Below are positions 50,373 through 63,104 of a stretch of DNA of 64,000 bases, piece after piece. The position numbers and the translations under genes are program-made. Under the pieces are notes generated by a model, which was not told the origin of the DNA, did no database searches, and saw nothing but the letters and a program-made list of their open reading frames with translations. The stretch spans positions 264,134,075 through 264,198,074 of the forward strand of contig CM070873.1 in the NCBI GenBank assembly GCA_036365515.1. Direction: 5' to 3'. The DNA comes from Torymus aiolomorphi (taxonomy: Eukaryota; Arthropoda; Insecta; Hymenoptera; Torymidae). The number at the start of each line of letters is the position of its first letter. The stretch's first letter is position 1.

Positions 50373-51345
50373 AAAGAAAACCGCTGCCAATCCATTGGCA
50401 CGTGACTTTCTCAAACTTAATGTGGTTCTCCTCGGACTCCCTAGTCAAAGCAATGCTAAATGTAGAAGTTACCTAAAATTTAAAAAACCATAGTTGTAAT
50501 GTGATTTATTTATTTAAAATGATAGAGATAGTCCATGTATTATAAATAAAGTGTATTTAACATGACTAAGATAACTTTTTTCACAAAATGGCGACTTTCT
50601 AGAAACTAGATATCGTCACTACAAACAATTGTTGATAAATCACTGGAATCTTTTTTGTTTCTTAACCGATTTTAGTTTTCAAGGTCTCATTTTGCTCCTT
50701 AAGAAATTTCATGGGGACTTGCCGAAGGAAAAATTAAAAATTATTCAAAACTCAGAAAGTTATAGCCAATTAAAAGAATATTTTGTTTTAACGACATGCA
50801 TGATTTTATGAACAATTATCTATAACTTTCTGAGTTTTGAATAATTTTTAATTTTTTCTTCGGCAAGTCTCCATGAAATTTCTTAAGGAGCAAAATGAGA
50901 CCTTGAAAACTAAAATCGGTTGAGAAACAAAAAAGATTCCAGTGATTTATCAACAATTATTTTTAGTGACAATATCTAGTTTCTAGAATATCGCCATTTT
51001 GTGAAAAAAGTTATTTTAGTCATGTTAAATATACTTTATTTATAATACATTGATTATCTCTATCATTTTAAATAAATAAATCACATTACACTATGATTTC
51101 TTTAAGTTTTAGGTAATTTCTACATTTAGCATTGCTTTGACTAGGAAGTCCGAGGAGAACCACCTTAATTTAGTGATTCCACCAATTTGTGACATAATTC
51201 TAATTACCATTATTACTTAAATCATTTATTACGACTAAAAAGTATTAATTTTTAAATTATGTATAAAATATGAATAAAATAACAGGTGTGATTCAACTTT
51301 AAAATTTTATGTATAAAAAATTAATAAAATAATTTATTATAATAT
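50373..51345. repeat. Family A fragment split by a TTAA insertion
   Basis: It starts AAACCGCTGCCAATCCATTG and runs to CTCAAACTTAA at 50420. It resumes at 51165 with TTAATTTAGTGATTCCACC and continues through TTAAATTATGTATAAAATAT, the same order as at 32380 and 45990. Confidence 0.7.
50421..51164. mobile_element. TTAA-flanked palindromic MITE (element g)
   Basis: The element is 744 bp and palindromic, with an apex near 50790. The ends read TGTGGTTCTCCTCGG and, inverted, GGTGGTTCTCCTCGG, with TTAA at 50417-50420 and 51165-51168. The surrounding family A sequence shows the unoccupied site with one TTAA. The 60-codon frame in the left arm is a palindrome shadow. Confidence 0.9.
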
Positions 51346-51874
51346 TAAATTTGAAACATTTAAAATTAATAAATACAATTTATTTCAAATCACATTTTCT
51401 TGATGGAATTTTACACTTATATTGTCTATATATACCACATGCATTGATAAAAAGAATGGTCTGAGAGAAATGCGCGATTTATTTGCAAAGAAACTTTTTC
51501 ATTACGTTTGACTCAACTGAACATTCTTTAAGAGATTAGGAATATTCATTAACTGTGAATACTTGGGTGCGTTTTGTAATAGACGTAACAAATCGCTGTT
51601 ACACTGCTGAAATCAATAAGGTTAGGAGAGCTCGCGGAATGCGCCCGAAACTCGCTGTTGTATACCTGCAAAACAAGCAAGCGCGTTGCTCCGTGACGTA
51701 TACCTGCGAGTCTGCGTTTCTCTGCTATGTGCGTCTAACCCTTTTAAAACTTTACTGGAATTTTTCGTAGCATTCCGTTGGATTCAAGTATTAATGCTCT
51801 GTCACCTATGCATTAATAAAAGTCAAATACAGCTTTTAAGTAATATTTATTAACCCTTAACCCTTAACTGTTAA

Positions 51875-52011
51875 CCTTCTGACAGCCGGCATGACGCCAT
51901 ATGGCGTCATTCCATGATCGGCCCACATATACTATTACTTAAGAAACATTTATATGGAAAATTTCGAGAAAGTTAAGTTTTTCAGTAGGAAAAATGCCGG
52001 CTGTCAGAAGG
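51875..52011. mobile_element. Short TTAA-flanked MITE with perfect 18-bp TIRs (element h)
   Basis: The ends are CCTTCTGACAGCCGGCAT and its exact inverse. TTAA lies at 51871-51874 and 52012-52015. The interior includes the perfect palindrome ATGACGCCATATGGCGTCAT (51891-51910). At 137 bp it is among the smallest elements here. Confidence 0.9.
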
Positions 52012-52179
52012 TTAAAGAATAGATTCGGTACTGTTAAGGAATAGATTTGGTATTGCTTGATTTCTTAACTAGTAATGAGCCGGTATATGATGCTATTCAA
52101 GTACACGTTCATCGAACCGGAGACATTGTATCAAGGCATTTTTTCTATCAATGATACAAAATGACCTATAAATTTCATG

Positions 52180-52265
52180 TTTATTCATACAGCCGTTCTC
52201 GAGAAATGACGATTTGAAAAAAATGTGATCAAAGTGATTAAATCAATTTTACTCCATTATTCGTG
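52180..52265. repeat. Family A satellite fragment
   Basis: CCGTTCTCGAGAAATGACGA and AAATCAATTTTACTCCATT match the family A arms. Confidence 0.55.
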
Positions 52266-52269
52266 CGAG

Positions 52270-53535
52270 AAGGAAAATCACTTTTTAAAATACGAACATT
52301 TTCACTGTCAATTGTATACAATGTACACAAGGTTGTGAAAAATTTGAATTTTCAAAAATTTTTGTGTAAAATTTTCAATTCAGTAAAACGACGATTTTAC
52401 ACAAATTCTCGAGTAAAACTTTTACACAAAGTTTTTATAATTCATTTACACAAATTTTTATGTGTAATAGGAAAATTTATATTCTACACAAACTTTGGTA
52501 AAATAAAGATGCAATTTTTAAGATGGCTCGGTCGCGTATTCCAAAAAGAAAATACTAATATTATTCATTTGTGGAGTTAAGTTTTCTTGTACCATTTTTT
52601 TGAGTATTGACCGAATTAGGTAACGTGTCACCTAATCCGGTCAAAATGTTCATTTTACACTTTTGCAACCCTATAAAACCAATATCACATTTAGGGCATT
52701 CCTAATTTTACCTAATGGTAGTATAATTAGTGTACTTTAAAGCCTTTCTTGTAACTTTTGCCAAAGCATTTACAGAAGCAGATAAAAAATATTCTACTTA
52801 AGGTGTTCGAATGACCCCAAGTCACCTTATTACAAAATTTCATAAAAAAAATATAAATCTTAAACATTTATATTATTCTTATATTATATGATTCAACCCG
52901 TGTAATACACGTGTCAAATCCCTTTCCGATTGATGATTTCTTCGAATAACTGATGTAAATTAGCAGTAACTTAAAATTGTCCCTTGCACTCAGTAAATTT
53001 ATCTTACTAAAAGTATTCTCTCACTATTATGAAACTTTTTATTTAATAAATGTCGCCATGCTTTGAATAATAATTTAACGTATAAACAGTATTGCAAGAT
53101 TAAAACCTCGATTAAAACTATCAAACTATTTTACTTGATATTTAATCATTTGTCGTAGCAAGAATTGGAAAGAAAAAGAAATATAATAATAAAACTTGGA
53201 CATTTTTTTAATGTTGACATTGCAATTATGATATAAATGGACGCATTTTATATGCACCCGTATGTAAAAAGTAGCTAGGAATGATTTTTCTCAGATTCAG
53301 TATTATTTTTCTGCAAAAAAAAAAAAAAACAATGGAACTTATTCTCGAGACGGTTCCATGCGCCGTACCAACCTAATTCCTCCATCACTAACCTAACGCG
53401 CAAAACAAAACGTATTGGCACACGGTATAAACACTTACAAACAATCCTTAGCAACCGATGGGAGCAATAGGAAAATGAAAGAGATGCGATTCGCTAATAG
53501 ATTGACTTCAAGATGGCGGCGCCCATAAAGTGTTC
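52270..53535. other. AT-rich interior of the 49510-54252 element
   Basis: Repeated TTTACACAAA motifs occur at 52390-52490 (the 105-codon frame there is AT-rich and unsupported). CAAGATGGCGGCGCCC at 53509-53524 resembles a YY1/Pho site. No gene is recognised. Confidence 0.4.
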
Positions 53536-54259
53536 TGTCTTTTATATTTGGAAACAGAAGAAGTGATGAAAATTTTAACGCTATTTACTTACTGGTATCT
53601 ACCACTGTTCTATAGTTTTTTGTAGTTCAAATTAATTTTAATAATGTAAACCGCGAAAAAATCTCGAAATATTTTAAATTACTTAAAAATTGAGTGGTTG
53701 GAATGTGTAACATTTCCTAAATATCATTCTTGTAAAGTGAAAGATTCTTACATAAGTAAACCTATGTAAATAAAATGTATAGACCTCTTTTACATTTAAT
53801 TTCTAAGCAAAATAATTGAGTCTATAACTTATATTGACATTAAATCTGCTTTAGAGGCTCAGATGTACAATATCGGCAGGTTAACGCACGATTTAAGTAT
53901 TAATAATTAATTAATATTTTTAGTTAAATTAAAAGAACAAATCATTTAAATTTAAATAAAAAGTTCTATTGGAACTAGATTATTAATGGAAATGATTTTA
54001 AATTAGTAACGGGATCCTTAATAAAAGTTTATATATTGTTTAATAATAATAATAATAATTTAATAATATTATATACGAGTGCGCTTTCAGAAGTGCAACG
54101 TACTGACACTGGGAATAATAAATATCAAAACGCAAGATAGACAGAGAGCGCGAGTTCCGAGAATGGCGGTGTCCAAGGCTTGGGAGGGAATCTCCCCCAT
54201 GCGTAGGAAACATCAGCTACGCCCGCTTTCAGAACATCAGCACACTACGCTTAGGAGTG

Positions 54260-55300
54260 GACACATCCAAAAACAAGAACATTTGACTGCTTTGTCTGTT
54301 AGTAAAACAGCTAATAATAGATGGAAGTTATTGACTACCTGATAGAGAAGATTTTATTCCAATATCTTTCGAGAAGTAAGTCTTCTTCCATGAGCATAAA
54401 TTATGTCTACCTCTGGAGTTTTTACCTCTCCAATTTCAGATATAACCAATCCAGTAACTCGTGGGAAGATTTCCAACTCATTTTTTTCCGTGTACTACTG
54501 TTGAATATTAATAGAATATCCTTTGTGACTGTAAAACCGTAAATAGTATCACATCTCGTCAAGAGGTAAAAAAACTTCAATTCCCTAAGCAATAAAGATG
54601 TTTTTTCATCTCTTTCTTCATTTGCTCGAAATAATCTTGATCAGAAATCCACTAATAATAGGTACTTATTTTAAAAAACATTTTTAATCTTGCCTCGTTA
54701 CTATACATAAAGCGATTGTGTTGAATTGTGCTTTATTTTCCTATGACGCGGTCGCTTTCAAGTCAAAGTGCTCATTTTGTTATAGTAATGTAAGAGTAAC
54801 GGAGCTTCTGCGACCTATTAGCGTAGTACCCTTTTCTTTTGTGTTTGCAGAAATTTCTGCATGTTTTTATGTGCTTTGATCTAAAAAATTTTCCATTTTA
54901 TTAAATTTATTGAAAACAAGTACGGACTATAGTATATAGTATTATCGATACAAATATTTACGTGACAAAATAACAATATAACTTATCCGTAATCAGTTTA
55001 TCAATCCATTTATTAAAAAGTGTATATTTTAGTATTAACGGATATATAATTAAGTCTCGAGTTTAAGCAGAATGATTATTAAAATATTGAAAGAAAAACA
55101 AGTATCGTTGATACTTATGTATTGACAATTGAAATATTAAATTTAGATGACAATTTCTAAGCTTCTTTTAAAGCTCATATTAATTGTTAAGTTGATAAAC
55201 AAGCATCGTTGAAAAGTCATTTACGTGAAAAGGCTATAAGATTATTTGATTAAATAGGCGGCTGCTGATTACAATACAATAACATATTACGAATGCGAAA
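54260..55300. other. AT-rich spacer, nothing recognised
   Basis: Short frames only. Confidence 0.5.
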
Positions 55301-55399
55301 TATGAAAAATGGTTATGAGAGTACGTGTAGTACATAAATATTATTGTTTATTACACGGATGAATTGAACTTCATGGTAGGGTAAATAAAGGTAGAGAAG

Positions 55400-57500
55400 G
55401 AGCGCGATAGCATGTATAATACATGTGTTGCAGGCATGCCTGTAGCCCGTTCCAGATTCTTTGTGCAGAAATTTGAATTGTAATGAGCCGGCGCGAGTGA
55501 CTGTCATTAATGAAAGAAGCGTAGATAACAATCACAGCGCGTCGCGCACAATGACACAGGTTGCAAAAAATAGGCAACAGCGCGCTGGGGTGCCCCAGCA
55601 ATTGCAGGAAGTCGCTTTCCTGTCTCACTTTTCTGTGTTCGCCATTGCCACGATGGCTATCAAACTTGGCGTGTTCGCTCCAAGAGCGGTTTGTGCCTCC
55701 CTCCCTCCCTCCCTCCCTCCCTCCTTCCCTCTGGACATAACATATGCGACTCGGCGTCAAACCGATCGGCGCTCCTGACGTAACTCCTTGAGCTCGCCGA
55801 CGCACGCGCGCGAATACACCTTTAACCAAATTCGTATATTCAAATAGCGACCATAAATGACGAGTTGTTGATTTGCAAACGGGTTCGACAACGAACGCCT
55901 TGGCGCTCTGTCACTTTCCAAAATAAATTATCGTCCGCCCATCTGACCTTTCCGAGAAACTAAAACCACGTGTCGTTTGCCGATTCCCATGCCTTGCTGC
56001 CTTTTTTTTTCTTCACTTTGCGAATCACATGACGCTCGCCGGCTGAGTCCGAACGTACGATTACATAATTGTATAAATAAAGCTCACATTATTGTTATGC
56101 TTATAATTAACATGTTGATTGTGCAATTTCGAAACTGACCATTTATTTTTGTTTTTGATTTCAGGTAAGCATTGCGGTGTGGAGCAACTCTGTTGAAATG
56201 ACGGATTGATGCCCTTCTTCAATGTGTGCGCCGGAAGAAGGAAATCTCCGTCAAAATCAACTTCTCGTCGCTCTAACTTCACAAAAGCAGCAAATGCATG
56301 AGTAGATTGTTTTATGCCTGATAAGATCACGTTCTTTAAACACAGATTTACATAACACGCATGAGCTTATTACGTCGCGAATGAACGCGAGTAACCCTTT
56401 GGATAAAGGAGAGGATAAAAACAGGGTACGCGCGCATGGGAAAAAAGAAAATGACGCGGAAGGTTAGGCAAAAGCGTGCATTAAAGCAAATCAGTACTCC
56501 GAATCGAAAAAGTCGTGCTAAAGGAAAGTATACAGCGAGTAGGATTGATTCCCGGACACGACAAAGTGTACCGGAGTTCTTTGTTTGCGAACGCGAATAA
56601 CTCGCGAGCGTTCCGTTCTCCTTTGTCGTGATCGCGAGACTACGGCATGCCAGTCTCGGCCGAATAAACGTACCATTAGTACCATTATAATTTAACAAAA
56701 CAAAAACCGCCGCTAAAGTCAATATTGCTACAGCGTCACAGCGGTGCTACTAACGTTAATGTTGCTTTTCTGTAAAATTTCTTCAGGATTTCCCTTATAA
56801 ACATTCTTTACGGTGATGTCGCGTAGAATATTTATCTCCTTGCAGTAATCGAGCGTCCAGTAGAAAGTAAGTATTGGTCTTTAGTGGAAACGACCTATGG
56901 CATTCGAGTAAGGTGTAAGAAGGGCTTAATATTTTGATGAATGGCATATACGCGAAGCGTAACCTGCGGGGTCACTCGGCGGTCAAATTTGTTCTTTTCA
57001 AGTGACACTTGACACACAGTAACCGCAATCAGCTAGGAGCCAACTCGCAAATAAGCGACTATTGGGCAACGCGCACGCCTCATCTCAAAGCCTGTCTCGA
57101 CTCTGGATGAACTTACACTAGTTGACGTGCTCAATTGACTTCTTCAATTCTTCTCATTTCCTTCCAGCGCTTCTCGATCGCGTCACCTTTGATGTTCGCT
57201 TGCTCGACCGAAAGTACCATCGTACTTGACCAGCTAGTTTCTTTTCCATGAGCAACATATGCCTTCCTTAATCAAAGTCGATAGAATTACGCTATTTATT
57301 CATCATTCATTATTTCGTTGATGCATTTCTTTCTTTTGCGTAATCAAAATTGTGCAGATACCGTGTCCAAACGAAATTCTGTCCATATTGATTTTTTATT
57401 GAGCGACACGTTTTATTTGTGCTAGGGAAAATGGCATAAAAGGTGCGGCGAGCGATGGTTGACTTGTAGTTCACGGCTGATACCTAGACGAACGCGTCAA
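55400..57500. other. GC-richer DNA, unassigned
   Basis: It contains several overlapping frames (for example 55371-55829 (-), 56348-56722 (-)) with no recognisable domain, and a (TCCC)n run. It may be upstream or intronic sequence of a gene beyond the window. That is inference from composition only. Confidence 0.35.
55697..55732. repeat. (TCCC)n microsatellite
   Basis: About eight TCCC units ending in TTCCCT. Confidence 0.9.
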
Positions 57501-57563
57501 GTTGAATGGTGTACCCCAAGTTTTTCCTACGAAGCGCGAACATCGTCTTCTTTATCGTATTCT

Positions 57564-57944
<381 letters not shown>

Positions 57945-58538
57945 GTTACCATTATATTTCTTTAGCCTCTGCACACGACATGCTCGCGAATCTTTTTTCT
58001 CGCGACCCCTCATTCTTTTCTTAGTTATTTCGACACACTCATTTCTTTCTTCTTTTGTGACACTCCTTTCTCCCTTGCCGCTCATCCGTTCTGTTTTGTG
58101 TCCCCCTTCTAAAACTTGTCACTCCCGCTGCAGCCAGTCAACCTCAGAAGTACTCGCGCACTGTTTAGTGCGCCGTGAACGAACGATGCTGATGAATAGC
58201 TAGCTGAACTAGACGAATAAAAAGAAGCCGTGGTTCATTATTATTAGGACGAGGAAAGAAGTGTAGGTACGCGAAAAGTATATTTGTACGAGTCAAAGTT
58301 GCTTGAGATCAATCATTTATTTGTCGCGACATAACTTTGTCAGAAGTAAGATTTACTGTAAAGAAAGACTAGTCTTGGAAATGCGACAAGTCCGTATAAA
58401 GGGATGTAGATGGGTATTTCATCCAAGTCGAGGAGTTTACGTTCCAATTCAGTCTCAGCGGCAGCAACAGCAACAGCAGCAGCAGCAGCAACGCGACGCC
58501 GTCTAAGGACTCGAGTATAGAACAGCAGTATAGAGCAG

Positions 58539-58567
58539 CAGAGAGAGAGAGAGAGAGAGAGAGAGAG
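58539..58567. repeat. (GA)n microsatellite
   Basis: Short perfect GA tract within the GC-rich island. Confidence 0.9.
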
Positions 58568-58884
58568 CGTGTGCGCGAGCAGGGGTGGTGAGGGGGGGGG
58601 GGTGTCAGCAGTAGTCGAGGGGAGGGGAAATCGAGTTTGGGACACACAGAGGAAGGATAGAAGATATGAGAGGGGAAGGTATATGTAGAAGGAGGAACTG
58701 CGCGAGCGAAGAACGCAGCCAGCAGCAACGGCAGCACGTAGACTCGCCGCGCGCAGGACGAGGCGGCGATGGCAGCGGTGTTGGTGCTGGTGGTGGTGGC
58801 AGCAACGGCGGCGGCGAAGCGAGAGAGCTCATGGAGGGGAATTCGCGGACGAGGGCGTCAGCTGCGGGGCGAGTGGAGGGAGCT

Positions 58885-58886
<2 letters not shown>

Positions 58887-58942
<56 letters not shown>
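58887..58942. repeat. (GA)n microsatellite
   Basis: Perfect GA tract of 56 bp. Confidence 0.95.
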
Positions 58943-58943
<1 letters not shown>

Positions 58944-59180
58944 AGTGGGGTATCGAGAAAAGAGCTCGCTGGAGAGCTGAGTCATAGCGCTGTTGCCACG
59001 TCTTCGCTCCGAACTGTCTTTCTCTCCTCTCTCTTTTGCCCCGCACCACTCCCTCTCTCTCGCTCTCTCATCTCACGGCTCGGATCGCCCGTTCGCCTGC
59101 TGCCTGCCGGCCTGATAATATGCGAGAGACTCTTTCGTGGATTTTGCCGAGCGCACACGCTGACGAACGGCTTGTACCCC

Positions 59181-59183
<3 letters not shown>

Positions 59184-59249
<66 letters not shown>
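59184..59249. repeat. (CT)n microsatellite
   Basis: Perfect CT tract of about 66 bp, opposite in strand sense to the GA tract 240 bp upstream. Confidence 0.95.
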
Positions 59250-59252
<3 letters not shown>

Positions 59253-59334
59253 GTCTCCCTCCATTTTCTTTATATACATCTACTTTTGCGTCGGTACATG
59301 CCTAAATAAATGCCTTTTTCTGTCTTCCTCTTTC

Positions 59335-61580
59335 GGCTCTTCACGCTATTGTCAAAATATTAATTTAACTTTTACCTGCAGTATTAAACGAAGAAAACAA
59401 GAGATATTTTTTTCTTTGGCTACAGGGTTTAAAAAACGCTGGAAGCTCTCCTTCAGCATGCTAGTCTCTGTTTTATCACCATGCTTTTCACAGAACAAGA
59501 ATGTTCTTTTGAATCATTATTAAATAAACGATATAGTTACAAAAACGTATCCTTTTAGATATTCATTAAAAGACATGGAGTTTCAAATTTTCAAGTCTAG
59601 ATTTTGTTGTTTACAATCCTATACTTTCCATCTCTTGTTTTCTCATCTATGTCGATAAGATAAAAGGCATTTTTCGTTGAGGAATAACGTACTAACTAAT
59701 TTAATCTACTTTAAATTTAAGTAGAAGCTACCGACTAAAGTATTCATTTGAGAAGTAAAGTACTGCCATTTTAGTGTTCATTGGTTAAAATTAGTCGAAT
59801 TCTTCAGTTTGTTAACCGTTTGAGAATTTCATAACGTCAAAAAAGCTTTGTTTATGCAACATTATTGTCTAATTTGTTTGAAATTGCACGGAACTATTTG
59901 TGTGTTACGTAACTATTCGATGTGAGCCTTTCTAAGCTTGCATTCGGTCGTTCCCACGGCCACGTGAAATTCATTAAGAAAGACCAGTAATATACTTTTC
60001 AAACGAAAATGTTATAAGAAATAATGATTCCGTTTTACATCAATTTTTTAAAGAAATATGCGAAAGGAGTAAAAAATAAATTCCAGAGAAATAGAAAGAC
60101 ACAGACCCAGTAAGTTTAAAGATTAATTTAAGCGATCCGACATTTTAGAAAGAGTATAAGCAAAACAAGCGCGAGTTGTAAGCTTATATTCTCGTAATTT
60201 CTCGTGGTACCGGCGTCTTCGAGCCACTAGTAAGCTGCCCGTTGATTCTTTTGTTTCATTTGGCGTATTCTAAAGTAGCGTATCTCGCAGCAACGTCGTA
60301 TTATACGGGGCAAGATAGATGTTAGCCTAGCAAGCAAATCCATGCAAGTTCCCTGTATCATCGTACAAGCCCAAAATATTACGTATCATTTGATGAACAT
60401 TGTTATTTCATTAAATAATACACAATAGATATTTTTAATGAAGTTATCTGAAATAGTTTAAAAACTGCAGCATCTTGCGAAGTAAATTTGAAATTTGAAA
60501 TAAAATTCAGGATAATTATGATGCCTGTCGAGGAAGAAGAGACATAAAAAAATTTAGGCAACAAAAGCAAAAGGCGAGGCAAACATGCGTGTCATTAGCG
60601 ACGTTGCGCCTCATACAGGTAGATCGATGCACGAGACTGACAAGTTTACGGAAGCCCAATGCGAGCAGCTCGTTCAAATACATATCTTCTTTTTCGGCTG
60701 GCTTTTTTGGTGTGATCCTCATCTCCCTCTTTTACCTTCTATCCCGCTCTTTTTAGCGAGCGTCGGCCGATGTATTGATCTAGCGTTCGCCGCTTATTTC
60801 AAACCCGGAAAGACAAACGTCGACTATCGACCCGGGTAAATCCTCGCGAAGCCCCAACAGTCTATTTTTAGTAAATGAATCTTTCTGTTTTTCATTAAAC
60901 TTAATCTTACTTTGCATCTTTCTACTCTTTTTAATAATTAAATCCTATTAGTCTAATATCAACAACATCATAAAGATTTAATAGGTTTCTCATTTTCAAT
61001 GCCTCGGAGGTTTCTTTGGTACATGAAAATAATGATCGGGATGACTTTTCGACATCGTACTGTTGTAAATTTAAGGTACTTTGTTTTACGTATATAAATC
61101 TTTCCTGTTGTCATATTAATTTGTTGTCTATCATTATATTTTATCAGTTAAATTTAGAAAAGAGAAATTATTAAACATAGTAGTTAGTATTAATCTTTCT
61201 TTCAGGTTCTTTCACCGTTCAAATCGGTATATTGTGTAATATGTAAGGATACTTTATTTATATTTTGAGGGTTGTTAAAGTCGAAATTAACGTTACGAAG
61301 CACGAGTAAATTTTTAAAGCGTTTAAAAGAAAGATTTGAATGGTAGAATTCAGTGGTTTTGAGTTGACTTGTAGTAAGCATAGGTAGAGTGAGAGAGGGG
61401 AAATGTCGAAAAAAAGATGAAAGAAAGTGGTTGTGGAAAAGATAGGTATGTGAATATGGGAGAGTAAAGTCAGGGGGGAAGGTGCGCGCAAGTCGGTTGT
61501 AGTGTGGCGAGTTTGACCTAGAGACTCCCCTGCTTTATGGAGAGCTATGTTAATGGTTCTCTTGCTCTCCGTCATAAAGC
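59335..61580. other. AT-rich spacer with a small GC-richer patch
   Basis: An 84-codon plus-strand frame at 60585-60839 lies in a GC-richer patch (60500-60860) and has a hydrophobic middle. I recognise no domain and rate coding as unlikely. The rest is AT-rich. Confidence 0.4.
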
Positions 61581-61588
61581 CGAAGGAA

Positions 61589-61728
61589 GAGCAGCCAAGA
61601 GCAGCCAAGAGCAGCCAAGAGCAGCCAAGAGCAGCCAAGAGCAGCCAAGAGCAGCCAAGAGCAGCCAAGAGCAGCCAAGAGCAGCCAAGAGCAGCCAAGA
61701 GCAGCCAAGAGCAGACAAGAGCAGCCAG
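61589..61728. repeat. 10-bp minisatellite GAGCAGCCAA, ~14 copies
   Basis: Copies are almost perfect, with one GAGCAGACAA variant near 61710. A 10-bp unit rotates through all frames, so the long frames across it are artefacts. Confidence 0.95.
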
Positions 61729-61741
61729 CAGCCAGCAGCAG

Positions 61742-61837
<96 letters not shown>

Positions 61838-61841
61838 CAAG

Positions 61842-61885
<44 letters not shown>
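61729..61885. repeat. (GGCA)n tetranucleotide repeat, ~36 copies
   Basis: GCAGGCAG repeats with one AGCA interruption near 61840. It gives Gln-Ala-Gly-Arg or Leu-Pro-Ala-Cys frames. Confidence 0.97.
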
Positions 61886-61888
<3 letters not shown>

Positions 61889-63100
61889 AGCCAACCGCGA
61901 CTCCGGTGCACCTCGTTTTTTTCCACCGCTTCTCTCGCCCGTTCTTCTGTCTGCTTTTCCTTCTCTCTCCCTCTTTCTCTGGGGAGAGCGGCTGAAAAGG
62001 CCTCGGCGATCGAGGCTGCCTCGAGTAAAATTCCTCGATGAGCAAGCGGATAGGGGACGTGAGGCACGGCTGGCTCGCTCGCGCTGCGCCGCAGCACTTG
62101 CCTTCGTTGCCGCCGCTGCCCCTCTCTGTGTATCGCGGCGGGCTATCCCCTCTCCTTCCCCTCAGCGGCCTCTCCTTGCCGCCTTTCACGCATACGTGAG
62201 CATGCAAAGCCGAGGGCGTTCACGGCATGCGTGCGCCTCGCTCGCTCGCTCTCTCTCCCTACCTGCCTAGCCTGCCCTCCCTCCGCTCTTTCCCTCCTTA
62301 AACGGCATAGCATGGCGGATTTAATGAAAAAATGGTTAAACGTGCAAAAGCCCGGCGTGTATGTATATATACATATATAGGCTCGCACACAGCGCGGCCG
62401 TACGGGCGGGCGCGCCTGATTACCGGGCAAAAAATACAAAAGATAGCAGCGAAAAAAATGAAGCGGAAGCGGGCCACGTTCGCGCGCCCGCTCGCGAGGA
62501 CAGTCACGCGCACTCACGCGTACACGAGCAGACACGCATACGTGCGCAACCGAATTTCGTGCCGCCGTTAGCGTGCGCCGCGGGAATACTGGATTTTTCG
62601 CTGTTGCTGGGCGCGCGGTATACTCGGACCGACGCCAACCACATACTGCGTGTGCCTTCTTATATTTCCAAGCAATTTTCTTGCTCACTCTTTCTCTTCT
62701 CTGCGCCGTATACTCCTACTACTTCACCCTCGCACTCTCGCCACCAATCGATACACGTTTTTCGAAAAATCCATTTTTCACACACTTCTCCGTACAGAAT
62801 AGCGTGTGTGCTTTTTCTAAGCTATAGGTAGTGCGAAGCGCGCCGTTTATGTGCAAAGCACAGGCCCATCGATTCCCTCGAAGTGGGGATCAGCATCAGC
62901 AAGCTCTCGCCTCGTCAATTTTTCCCCGCTTGCAAAGAAAATAGCAGGCATAGCGGCAATCGTTGTTAGGAGAGCTGCTCGCGCTGCAATCGGGAAAAAC
63001 GACGAAAAAGCTGCGAGCAATACTTGCGTCTAACATCATCGCGTCACGATAAAAACTTTATTTCGATCACTTTGTTTTTCACTCCGAAGGAGCACGCCGT
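61886..63100. promoter_or_regulatory. GC-rich, CpG-rich island; possible gene-proximal region
   Basis: CpG-dense sequence (GCGCGCCCGCTCGCG, CACGCGTACACG) lies among several overlapping unsupported frames. No start site, splice pattern or domain is clear. Confidence 0.25.
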
Positions 63101-63104
63101 TCAC

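Larger units (their letters stand above)
49510..54252. mobile_element. 4.7-kb element with ~0.7-kb inverted ends
   Basis: The left arm (49510-50230) and right arm (53538-54252) are inverted copies throughout. Examples are AGCGTAGT at the edges, ACGTTG/CAACGT, GATCCCGTTACTAATTTAAA with its inverse, and ACCGATATTGTACATC-like segments. The interior (50231-53537) contains a family A fragment, the TTAA elements at 50421 and 51875, and AT-rich DNA. No transposase frame is seen. It could be a non-autonomous long-TIR transposon or an inverted duplication of host DNA. No target duplication was found. Confidence 0.65.
57945..59330. promoter_or_regulatory. GC-rich, CAG- and GAGA-rich island; possible promoter/5' UTR
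   Basis: It holds CAG/CAA runs at 58455-58490, (GA)n tracts, and GGC/GGT-rich sequence at 58760-58820. Open frames are Ser-, Gln-, Gly- or Arg-rich low complexity. The composition resembles insect promoter and 5' UTR islands. Strand and start are unknown. Confidence 0.3.

Noticed and set aside
56348..56722. 124-codon minus-strand frame
   Set aside because: No recognisable motif, no splice or start context, and similar-length frames occur by chance in this GC-richer stretch.
60585..60839. 84-codon plus-strand frame
   Set aside because: It overlaps a comparable frame on the other strand and has no known domain. It is mentioned only as part of the spacer.
61258..62207. Leu-Pro-Ala-Cys and Gln-Ala-Gly-Arg frames up to 279 codons
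   Set aside because: Translation of the 10-bp and 4-bp tandem arrays, open in several frames on both strands at once.
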